Of a stretch of DNA of 64,000 nt, positions 55,887 to 64,000 are shown one piece after another. The stretch comes from Astragalus membranaceus (Eukaryota > Streptophyta > Magnoliopsida > Fabales > Fabaceae): assembly GCA_039519185.1 (NCBI GenBank), contig CM076846.1, positions 105,186,442 to 105,250,441 on the forward strand, given 5' to 3'. The notes under the pieces are model-generated. The model was given only the letters and a program-made list of their open reading frames with translations. It searched no databases and had not been told where the DNA came from. The translations under genes were made by a program, and so were the position numbers. Every line of letters starts with the position of its first letter. The first letter of the stretch is position 1.

Positions 55887-57641
55887 GTGACTGAAACAGG
55901 GCAAAATGAAGAAGAGGTAGCTAGTGAGACTTCAACTGATACAAGAACAAGTTCATCACAGAATGAAGAAGAAGAGGAAGCTGGTACCAGGGTAAGAAAA
56001 CCACTTGTATGGTTAGGTGACTATGAAACAAGGTTCTTTGGTGAAATTAGCAATGACACAGACAAATTGATGAATCTAGCAGTTATTGGGCCTCTTGAGG
56101 ATCCCACCACATATGAACAAGCTTGCTCTCATGAGGTTTGGAGAAAGGCTATGGATGCAGAGATGCAATCCATAGAGAAAAACAAGACTTGGAGGCTTAC
56201 ACCTCTACCCAAATATGCAAAAAGGATAGGAGTAAAGTGGGTGTATAGAACTAAACTGAATGAATCAGGGGAAATTGAAAAACACAAGGCTAGTTTAGTG
56301 GTGAAAGGGTACTCCCAGGTACATGGTGTGGACTTTGATGAGGTATTTGCCCCGGTAGCTCGTTGGGATACCATAAGGAGTGTTCTAGCAGTGGCTGCAC
56401 TGAGAAGTTGGGATGTGTATCAGCTGGATGTGAAAAGTGCATTCTTATATGGGGATCTATTGGAGGATGTGTATGTGGATCAGCCACTAGGCTATGTTGT
56501 CAAAGGTAGAGAGAACGAAGTTTACAAGCTCCAAAAGGCTCTCTATGGTTTGAAGCAAGCCCCAAGGGCTTGGTATAGTAAGATTGAGTCTTACTTTGAT
56601 GAACAAGGATTTGTGAAGTGTCCCTATGAGCATACCCTGTTCACTAAGTATGATAAAAATGGTAACTGCTTGATTATAAGCTTGTATGTTGATGATCTTA
56701 TATTCATAGGAAATCACAGAGATGTGTTTGAGGAATTTAAGGATTCCATGAAAAATAGATTTGATATGACTGATCTAGGGAGGATGAGATATTTTTTAGG
56801 CACAGAAGTTGTCCAAAACAGCAAGGGCATCTTCATATGTCAACAAAAATATGCTCATGAAGTTCTGCAAAGGTTTAAAATGCAGAACAACAAACCTGTG
56901 AAGACTCCAATGGTGACAGACGCAAAATTATCAAAGCATGATGAAGGAGAATCAGTTGACAGCACTTTGTACAAACAAATAATTGGGAGCTTGATGTACC
57001 TCACTGCAACTAGGCCTGATATTGCCTTTGCAGTGAGCTTTGTCAGTCGTTTCATGGAGAAACCAGTGGAGAATCACTTGACAGCAGCAAAGAGAATAAT
57101 GAGATATGTGCAAGGGACAACAGAGTATGGAATACTGTACAAGAGAGGAGGATCAGAAGCTCTTGAGATATATTCTGATAGTGATTATGCAGGGGATCAA
57201 GATGATAGAAGAAGCACTTCGGGATATGTCTTTCCTCTTGGAAATGGAGCTATATCGTGGTGCTCTAGGAAGCAGCCAGTTATGACTTTGTCTACAACTG
57301 AAGCTGAGTTCATAGCAGCAGCTGTGTGTGCTTGCCAAGGCATTTGGTTGAATAGAATTCTGTACAGACTTGGCATTTCTCTGCAAAACAAGATGCTGAT
57401 TTTCAGTGATAATACTTCAACTATCAAGCTCTCTAGGAATCCGGTGCTACATGGACGTAGCAAACACATTGATGTTCGCTTTCACTTCTTGAGGGAGCTC
57501 AACAAGAAAGGAGCATTGGAGCTAAAATACTGTGCATCAGAAAACCAGAATGCAGATATAATGACCAAAGCGCTCAAGTTGGAGTCCTTTGAAAAATTCA
57601 GAAAGCAGCTGGGTATGATACGTATAACTGAGCTAAACTGA
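55887..57641 (+). CDS. Copia reverse transcriptase-RNase H region (long open frame)
   Basis: A 584-codon open frame. After an acidic Gln/Glu/Thr-rich linker comes the Copia-type reverse transcriptase (WRKAMDAEMQSIEKNKTWRL, KHKASLVVKGYSQVHGVDFD, EVFAPVARWDTIRSVLAVAA, QLDVKSAFLYGDL, LYGLKQAPRAWY) with the catalytic motif YVDD at 56685-56696. RNase H follows (EIYSDSDYAGDQDDRRSTSG, STTEAEFIAAAVCACQGIWL) and the frame ends with NADIMTKALKLESFEKFRKQ near 57600. It has no stop codon, unlike gag and integrase, so this part decayed least. It is not an independent gene, as the polyprotein needs upstream frames that are broken. Confidence 0.93.
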   Translation: MTETGQNEEEVASETSTDTRTSSSQNEEEEEAGTRVRKPLVWLGDYETRFFGEISNDTDKLMNLAVIGPLEDPTTYEQACSHEVWRKAMDAEMQSIEKNKTWRLTPLPKYAKRIGVKWVYRTKLNESGEIEKHKASLVVKGYSQVHGVDFDEVFAPVARWDTIRSVLAVAALRSWDVYQLDVKSAFLYGDLLEDVYVDQPLGYVVKGRENEVYKLQKALYGLKQAPRAWYSKIESYFDEQGFVKCPYEHTLFTKYDKNGNCLIISLYVDDLIFIGNHRDVFEEFKDSMKNRFDMTDLGRMRYFLGTEVVQNSKGIFICQQKYAHEVLQRFKMQNNKPVKTPMVTDAKLSKHDEGESVDSTLYKQIIGSLMYLTATRPDIAFAVSFVSRFMEKPVENHLTAAKRIMRYVQGTTEYGILYKRGGSEALEIYSDSDYAGDQDDRRSTSGYVFPLGNGAISWCSRKQPVMTLSTTEAEFIAAAVCACQGIWLNRILYRLGISLQNKMLIFSDNTSTIKLSRNPVLHGRSKHIDVRFHFLRELNKKGALELKYCASENQNADIMTKALKLESFEKFRKQLGMIRITELN

Positions 57642-57672
57642 ATGTTTGTAGACATTTCAGTTTAAGGGAGGG

Positions 57673-57880
57673 TGTTAATTGTGTAATAAAAGTGTAATTA
57701 GGGAGTTAAATGTAATTAGAGCAAAGCCGGTAGCTTTAGTTGGTTACAAGCTTGTTAAAACAGTTTACAACGTTGATAGAAACTCTCTCTTCTCTAGTTG
57801 TATTCACACCCTTTAAAAGGGAATCCAATCAATGAAATTTCCAATGATTGATTCTCAGAAATTGCAATTCTAGTTTTACA
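57673..57880 (+). repeat. 3' LTR of the Copia element
   Basis: 208 bp, TGTTAATTGTG...TTTTACA, preceded by the polypurine tract. It lacks the extra stretch of the 5' LTR and differs by several bases (AATAAAAG for AATAGAAG, GCCGGTAG for GTTGGTAG). Confidence 0.9.
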
Positions 57881-58163
57881 TCGTACCCTTGCATTTCATA
57901 TATATAATATTACGGTGTTTGATCTTTTTATGGGTCCCAATCTTGGGTATATTGAGTTCCTTTTGTGTCTGACTATATATATATATATTGTGTTTACCCT
58001 TATAAAAACAGCTAATGGATTGCTATTTTGATAGTGACTATTCTTTAATGCTTTGAGCAGAGAATCTGAATGCATGGAATAGTGAGGAAGAATTTGCAAG
58101 AGAGATTATCGCTGGTTTAAATCCTGGCCTAATTTGTTGTCTTCAAGTAAGCTTACCAATTTA

Positions 58164-60553
58164 TCTACTATAGATTTATACAAATTCACCACATATGATT
58201 TTACCAATACCCCCATACTATCTAAAAGACACCTCAAATTTTTGAGGGTAAAAATGTCATTACACTCAATTTCTTTTTTTTTTCTCTTTATTCTTACACT
58301 CTCTTTCTTACTTTTCACTTTTCTCTTACACTCTTTTTTTTTTCTCTTTCTTCTTACACTCTCTTTCCTCATTTTTCACTTTTGTTTTACACTCTCTTTC
58401 TTTCTTTTTTTCTTTTTACTTCACTTTTCCCATAAATAATTATTCTCTTTCTCTTATCACTTCACTTTAATTCTTTTAACTAAATTTCTAAATTTATACA
58501 AACACTACTTTAATTAAAAATTTTGAAGACTACTACTACAAACCTACTATCTATCTACTATAGATTTATACAAATTCACCACATATGATTTTACCAATAC
58601 CCCCATTCTATCTAAAAGAGACCTCAAATTTTTGAGAGTAAAAATGTCATTACACTCTATTTCTTCTTTTTTTTCTCTTTATTCTTACACTCTCTTTCTT
58701 ACTTTTCACTTTTCTCTTACACTCTCTTTCTTCTTTTTTTCTCTTTCTTCTTACACACTCTTTCCTCATTTTCACTTTTCTTTTACACTCTTTTTTTTTT
58801 TACTTTACTTTTCCCATAAATAATTATTCTCTTTCTCTTATCACTTCACTTTAATTCTTTTAACTAAAAATTTTGAAGACTACTACTATAAACCTACTAT
58901 CTAAAAAACAAGAAGACTTAATGACTATTTAAATTAGTAATTAATATTTAAAACAAATATCTCTTATAGATAATCTAATATCTAACTTTTATTATCTACT
59001 ATAATCTACTAATCAACTAAAATAATCGATTGAAACTACGAGATAACTGCACTGATAAATAAAAAACACGGGATAACTGCAGTGATATATAAAAAAACAC
59101 GGGATTAATATTTACCATTGATATTTATAATTTTTTTTGACAATTTATAATTAATATTTACCATGGATAATTATAATTTTGGAAAACTACTATCTAAAAA
59201 AACATGTGATAACTACACTAATCTACTAATCAACTCAAATAATCTAATATAAAAATACGGGATAACTGCAATAATCTACTAATAAACTCAAATAAGCAAT
59301 TGAAACTATGAGATAACTGCAATGATATATAAAAACACACGGGATAACTACACAAATATATAAAAAGACATAGGATTAATATTTGTCACTGATAATTAAA
59401 TTTTTGGAAGACTACTATAAACCTACTATCTAAAAAACAATAATATTTAATGATTATTTAAACTACTGATTAATATTTAAAATAAATATTTCTTATTGAT
59501 AATCTACTATCTCTCTTTTACTATTTACTATAATCTATTAATCAACTAAAACAATTAATTGAAACTACGAGATAACTGCACTGATATATAAAAAATCATG
59601 AGTTTAATATTTGTCATTGATAATTAAATTTTTTGAAACCTACTACTACAAACCTACTATCTAAAAAATAAGCAGGCTTAATGACTATTTAAAATACTAA
59701 TTAATATTTAAAACATTTATTTCTTATTGATAATCTACTATCTAACAAATTTACTATCTACTATAATCTACTATCAACTAAAATAATCAATTGAAACTAC
59801 CAGATAACTGCACGGATATATAAAAAACACGGGGATAACTGCAGTGATATATAAAAAAACACGGGATTAATATTTGCCATTGATTAATATTTAAAACACA
59901 CGCGACAAATATTTGTCACTAATACCTAAAAAAGGACAAGTAATTGTTACTGATATATAAAAAAAACACGGGATAAATATTCGTTATTGATAATCTACTA
60001 TCTATCTTTCACTATCTACAATAATCTACTAATCAACTCAAATAATCAATTCAAACTATGAGATAACTGCACTGACACATAAAATAACACTGGACAACTG
60101 CACTGATATATAAAAAAATACGGGGATAATTGCAATGATATATATAAAAACACGGGATAGTTGCACTGACATATAAAAAAAACATAGGATAACAACACTG
60201 ATATATAAAAAAACACTACACTGATATATAAAAACACACGGGATAAATGCACATATTGTTTTTAAATGATACTTTTACATTTTTAGTTTTAATATTTATC
60301 AATTTTTTATTTGAAACTCCTTTTTTATCTACTTTAAATTTTTATTTATTTTCACGGGGTAATGTTCAGACTATTTAAATACTGTCTAAATTCATTCCTA
60401 AAAAGAACACGACAGCACCTGTCCGTATGCAAGTCATCCTCTATATTTTACAATTGATTTTAGATTAATGAGATTTCAAACTAACGTTTCTATTTGAGGT
60501 AATCGTATGACGTAACGCGATCGGCCCGTGCGGATGCACGGGTATAGTACTAG
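58164..60553 (+). mobile_element. Helitron, non-autonomous, plus strand (2390 bp), with duplicated 5' end
   Basis: Begins TCTACTATAGATTTATACAA and ends with stem CCCGTGC...GCACGGG (60525-60542) and TATAGTACTAG. It sits between A and T as expected for Helitrons, with no target duplication. A second 5' end (TCTACTATAGATTTATACAA) occurs at 58554, so the first 390 bases are tandemly duplicated. The interior repeats CACGGGATAACTGCA(C/G)TGAT plus ATATAAAAAA about ten times. No Rep/helicase. It lies in the lipoxygenase intron after the 58061-58146 exon. It is closely related to 32397-34466. Confidence 0.9.
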
Positions 60554-62052
60554 TTATTTAATAATTGCATACTACTAACATTGGATTATCATCTAAGTTT
60601 AGATTTCAAATTGATAATTTTTATTGATTAAATACAGAAGCGTTGTTCGACAAAATATCATTCATCATAATATTCAAATCATAATTGTAGGAGTTTCCCC
60701 CAAAAAGTAAGCTAAAAATTGAACAGTATGGTGATCATACTAGCACGATTGCCAAAGATAATATAGAGCCCTATTTAGATGGTTCAACTGTAGAGAAGGT
60801 AAAGATATATTATTATTGTTTACCAACATTTGGTTGCTGCTTTGAATACTGATGGCTAAAATTAAAATTTGTTGAGCAGGCTATCGAGAATAAGAAACTT
60901 TTCCTGCTAGATCACCATGACACAATATTTCCATATTTAAGAAAAATAAACGCAACATTCAAGGGCTATGCTTCTAGAACAACTTTTTTCTACCAGTAGC
61001 CATTGAGTTAAGTCTTCCACATGATGGAGATCAGTTGGGTCCAGTTAGTAATGTCTACCTACCTACCTATGAAGCTATCAATAGTTCAAATCCTTTATGG
61101 CCACTCGCAAAGGCTTATGTTATCGTAAATGACTCGTGCTTTCATCAAATTATCAGCCATTGGTATATATAATTCGTCGATGTGATTCAAATAAACAAAT
61201 ATAATTATTATGTAAGTACAAATTGATTAATAACTACTTTTTATGGATTACAGGTTACATACCCATGCAGTTATCGAACCATTTTGCATCTCTGCATCCA
61301 TAGCCTTTATATTCTTAGTAGACTACTAAGAATTAATGGATATTGAACCATTTTGCATCTCTGCATCCCATTTATAAGCTTTTACATCCACACTATCGTA
61401 ATACAATGAATGTAAATGCAGCTGCAAGACAGTACTTAATAAATGCAAATGGTTTCGTTGAAAAGACGTTCTTCCTGTGGGGAAAGTATGCTGTGAAGAT
61501 GTCTTCAGAAATATATAAAGATGAGAAATGGTGGCCTAAAATGAAAACTCGTAAAGACTTGATTGATTCTTGCACTATTGTCATATGGATTGCTTTGGCC
61601 CTCCATGCAGCTGTGAATTTTGGACAATATCCATATGGAGGTTTGATCTTAAATCGTCCAATTCTTAGTAGACGACTCATGCCTAAGCCTAAGCTTCATG
61701 AAGATGATTTTTTGAGGCAACGATGAAACCTGAGCTGGCCTACTTGAAAACAATTACACCAAAGTCTATAGCTGTCTTGGATCTAACAGTCCTAGAGATC
61801 TTGTGAAAGCATAATGTTGATGAGCAATATCTGGGGCAAAGAGAAAGTGACGACTACTGGACTTCTAATACACAGGCCTTTGAGAAGTTTGGTAAAAGGT
61901 TAGAAGGAATTCAGGAAAATATCAACAAGAAGAATGAGAATAAAAAACTAAAAAACAGAATTGGGAAAGTTAGTATGCCTTACACCCTGCTTTATCCTTT
62001 AGGTGAGGAAGGAATAATATTTAAAGGAGTTCCCAATAGTATCTCCATCTAA

Positions 62053-63229
62053 ATGGAATTGCTGCTTTATGAATAATTGTGGTTATCGCTTTAAATAAGT
62101 CATGTGAGATAGGGAAATTTGGTTCCTTCGTGCACTATGACAACTATCTTTTGTGTTAGCTTGATTGCATTTTAAAATGACAATAATATCACTACTAGAA
62201 AAACACGATGATATTTTTTTTCGCAATATCCAATCAGAGGAACCAAGTTTCTGTGATGAATTCTTCATAGGAGGGCTACCTGCATTTGTGACTCTATAAT
62301 CAATAAGCTGAAATTAAGATTATCTCATGTTCTTGCAGTTCATCTTCACAAAGGTTTTTTAATGTTTCAGAGTTTCAATTTCTTAAGCTGTTTGAGGAGG
62401 TATAGATTTGCATTCATAGTAAAGAAAATTAATGATAATACTAATGAAATTCAAGGAATACAATCTGTTGTCCAAGTTGTTGGTAAAAACTTAGTATGAC
62501 ACTAAATGATTCTACAACACTAATTTTCAATGGAGATTCAAGTATGGAAATGCAATGAGACTGTGACTGTGAAATTAACTAAAAGGATAAGCTATGAGAG
62601 GAACCATGAAGTTCCTTGTCTCTTAGCCCCCAGAGTAGAAAAAATTGAGATTCTTCAGATTACTGGTTTGCTCCAAAGATGGATTTTCCTGAACACAGTA
62701 ACAAGGTTACTTTGATCAAACAAAAAGAAATAACAACATCAGATAGAATATTAAGCTGAGACAGAAAAACATTGACAACTAAAAAAAACTTGTCAGAAGA
62801 TCAAATGAGGCTAGTTTGGTCCGACATTTGGATATTGACTCTATAATTGAAGAATGAGCACTTTACATTTCAGCCGTATTCAAAAGCGCCTGATTAGGTA
62901 GCTCATCAAGAATCCAATGCAAAGCATCTATCTGCCTTAGACCAAATGAACTATCAAGTTTATATTCACATCTATAATAATGCTAATGCATCCATCACAT
63001 TATTTAAGTGTTTCATAGAAAAGTTAATGTAGAATATATGCAAGTAACAAGAAGCTATTATACATCACAGATAGACCAAACGATATAAAAACCATTGAAC
63101 ATAATTATCAAGGATATTTTGCGAACCTAACTGTTGATCCAGTGGTACAGTCAGAGCTTTGGGCCTCCATCACAGTTGGGCCTCTCCTAGTTCTCTCAGT
63201 CTCTCTCATTGCTATTGGGCCATATCAGA
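62053..63229. other. Downstream flank of the lipoxygenase pseudogene, no gene seen
   Basis: AT-rich, with short open frames only. No exon, RNA gene or complete transposon was recognised. An isolated CACTACTAGAAAAAC near 62192 resembles a CACTA terminus but has no partner in view. Confidence 0.45.
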
Positions 63230-63655
63230 TGTTAGTTCTAATATGGGATGCCTATGCTATCAAGTTAGATATGCTGCAGTAGTTATAACTGTTATAACTG
63301 TATAACAGAATCTGTTAGTCCTGTTGCTGGCAGTAACAGATTCTGTTTTGGCTAATCCTTTTAGTATGTATATATAAATAGGATAGCCTTGTATAGTTTA
63401 AGCAAGTGAAAAAAAACAAATTGTAATCAGTGAGAGAGAGAGATCAGATTCTGAGAGAATCAGAAACTGTGAGGGTTGCAGAAAGAAGAACTTGATTGCT
63501 GGTGTAAGCAAGAGTTCTTGCAGAGAGAGTTATCATTGTAACTTGTAATCTCTTCAGCATAGTGGATCATTCTTAGTCGGATTACAGTCCCCCAGACGTA
63601 GGAGCATTGCTCTGAACTGGGTCATCACTTCTTGGATTGAATAAGGATCACAACA
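63230..63655 (+). repeat. Probable Copia-type solo LTR or LTR fragment
   Basis: TGTTAGTTCTAATATGGG to GGATCACAACA has LTR-like ends and a TATA-box-like ATATATAAATAGG (63369-63381). It also has a GAGAGAGAGA leader, TTGCAGAGAGAG and a U5-like CCCCCAGACGTAGGAGCATT and GAACTGGGTCATCAC. Many plant Copia LTRs carry the phrase CCCAGACGTAGG near the end. No 5-bp duplication is visible and no primer site follows, so the ends are provisional. Confidence 0.5.
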
Positions 63656-63914
63656 CTAACCATGGTTAATGATGTCATGGAGGAGACTAGAACCAGTACA
63701 CAAAAATATTGTCCCAAAATAACATTAATTTTCAAATTTCACGCAAATATTAGTTTTTTCTTTTACAGTTTTACCCTCAAAGAATATATTTAAAATTCTG
63801 CTATTTTATGTATCAATGTGAACAAGAAATCATAAATAATCAACGTAATATGGAAAAATCACCATTAATTTTCTTTCATTTACAAATTTTTCTTAGTTTG
63901 TGTGAATTAATCAA

Positions 63915-64000
63915 ATGTTTTTTTTAGATAACTCAAAAATTTATTGAGGAGGCACAAGGGGTACCCCAACCCTTTTACAAATCAAGCGCACATTGATAAA
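63915..64000 (-). mobile_element. LINE 3' tail, minus strand, running off the window
   Basis: TTTTTTTTAGATAACTCAAA, then AATTTATTGAGGAGGCACAA and GGGGTACCCCAACCC are the reverse of a plant LINE 3' end (poly(A) first). Its coding part would lie beyond position 64000. Confidence 0.55.

Larger units (their letters stand above)
50488..57880 (+). mobile_element. Copia LTR retrotransposon in a lipoxygenase intron
   Basis: LTRs 50488-50709 and 57673-57880 start TGTTAATTGTG and end TTTTACA. The flanks are ACGTA (50483-50487) and TCGTA (57881-57885), a 5-bp duplication with one mismatch. After the 5' LTR comes TTGGTATCTAGAGCT (50711-50725), a slightly altered initiator-Met primer site. AAGGGAGGG precedes the 3' LTR (57664-57672). 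Domain order is gag, protease, integrase, reverse transcriptase, RNase H, typical of Copia. It holds two later insertions (50973-51288 and 52729-55289) and four nonsense codons, so it is inactive. Confidence 0.93.
48459..62052 (+). pseudogene. Lipoxygenase pseudogene (9-LOX-like), split by several transposons
   Basis: Visible exons are 48459-48739 (PLAT domain: GTPGAFYIKNLFSTEFFLVS, LTLEDIHNLENIHFACNSW), 49940-50181 (TYLPSETPPPLVNYRQSELE), 50302-50480 (shortened), 58061-58146 (EEEFAREIIAGLNPGLICCL), 60691-60798 (EFPPKSKLKIEQYGDHTST), 60880-61162 (KKLFLLDHHDTIFPYLRKIN) and 61254-62052. Lipoxygenases insert O2 into polyunsaturated fatty acids. The iron ligands survive: His in SHW (61158) and LHTH (61264), His and Asn in ALHAAVNFG (61604, 61616), and the terminal Ile of NSISI. 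Damage: exon 1 not found; extra G near 50072-50076; loss between KTI and EEFESF; frameshifts near 60990 and 61720; a 69-bp duplication at 61276-61370; about 95 residues missing between SSEIYKDE and KWWPKM; TGA at about 61804. It is not functional. Confidence 0.92.

Noticed and set aside
62190..62215. CACTACTAGAAAAAC resembling a CACTA terminus
   Set aside because: No matching inverse end or subterminal repeats occur downstream, and the phrase is short.
1..64000. CRISPR arrays, bacterial operons, ribosomal RNA or intact tRNA genes
   Set aside because: The sequence is plant nuclear DNA. Tandem arrays found are minisatellites in transposons, and the only tRNA-like boxes lack a cloverleaf.

Overview
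The window is AT-rich nuclear DNA from a flowering plant. The evidence is GT-AG introns, plant transposable element (TE) families (CACTA, Helitron, MULE, hAT MITEs, Tat-type Gypsy, Copia, L1-type LINEs) and fragments of recognisable plant genes. A legume seems most likely from the style of the CACTAGTGCAAAA element and the lipoxygenase sequence, but that is an inference. I found no intact cellular gene. The window is a deep stack of nested transposons around one dead lipoxygenase gene. All assignments come from reading the sequence; no database search was run.

Layout. 1-1809 is the 3' part of a CACTA transposon carrying two exons that resemble a tomosyn/Lgl-type SNARE gene; it sits in a LINE. 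1810-4405 holds several LINE pieces on both strands. 6255-11475 and 11907-34930 are two copies of a tandem segmental duplication of about 4.9 kb, separated by a 0.43 kb Gypsy LTR/primer-site fragment. Copy 1 has gained one 316-bp MITE. Copy 2 has gained four large insertions: a 6.7 kb CACTA element (12004-18679), a 7.6 kb Tat-type Gypsy element (19543-27149), a 1.8 kb MULE (29255-31065) and a 2.1 kb Helitron (32397-34466). Removing these and their target duplications leaves 4844 bp, against 4896 bp for copy 1 without its MITE.

35168-37790 contains two LINE 3' fragments, one split by a 684-bp hAT element. 39312-48021 holds the two decayed genes of an autonomous-type CACTA element: a TNP2-like transposase, then a second En/Spm-type gene. 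The second gene is cut by a 2.4 kb non-autonomous CACTA, which is itself cut by a solo LTR. 48459-62052 is a lipoxygenase pseudogene. Its introns contain a foldback element, a hAT MITE, a 7.4 kb Copia element (holding a MITE and a 2.6 kb solo LTR) and a 2.4 kb Helitron. A Copia-like LTR and a LINE tail end the window.

The most notable items are these. (1) The 12004-18679 CACTA carries exon fragments of at least four unrelated host genes, all in one orientation with splice sites kept, downstream of a captured 5' leader; a Helitron 3' end lies among them. (2) The Tat-type Gypsy element has lost protease, reverse transcriptase and RNase H, but keeps gag, integrase and a three-exon antisense gene. 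Its three clear stop codons in integrase and the antisense gene all fit C-to-T change. (3) The MULE has arms of about 440 bp, each with tRNA-like A and B boxes and CACGTG motifs. Target-site duplications let most insertion events be ordered in time.
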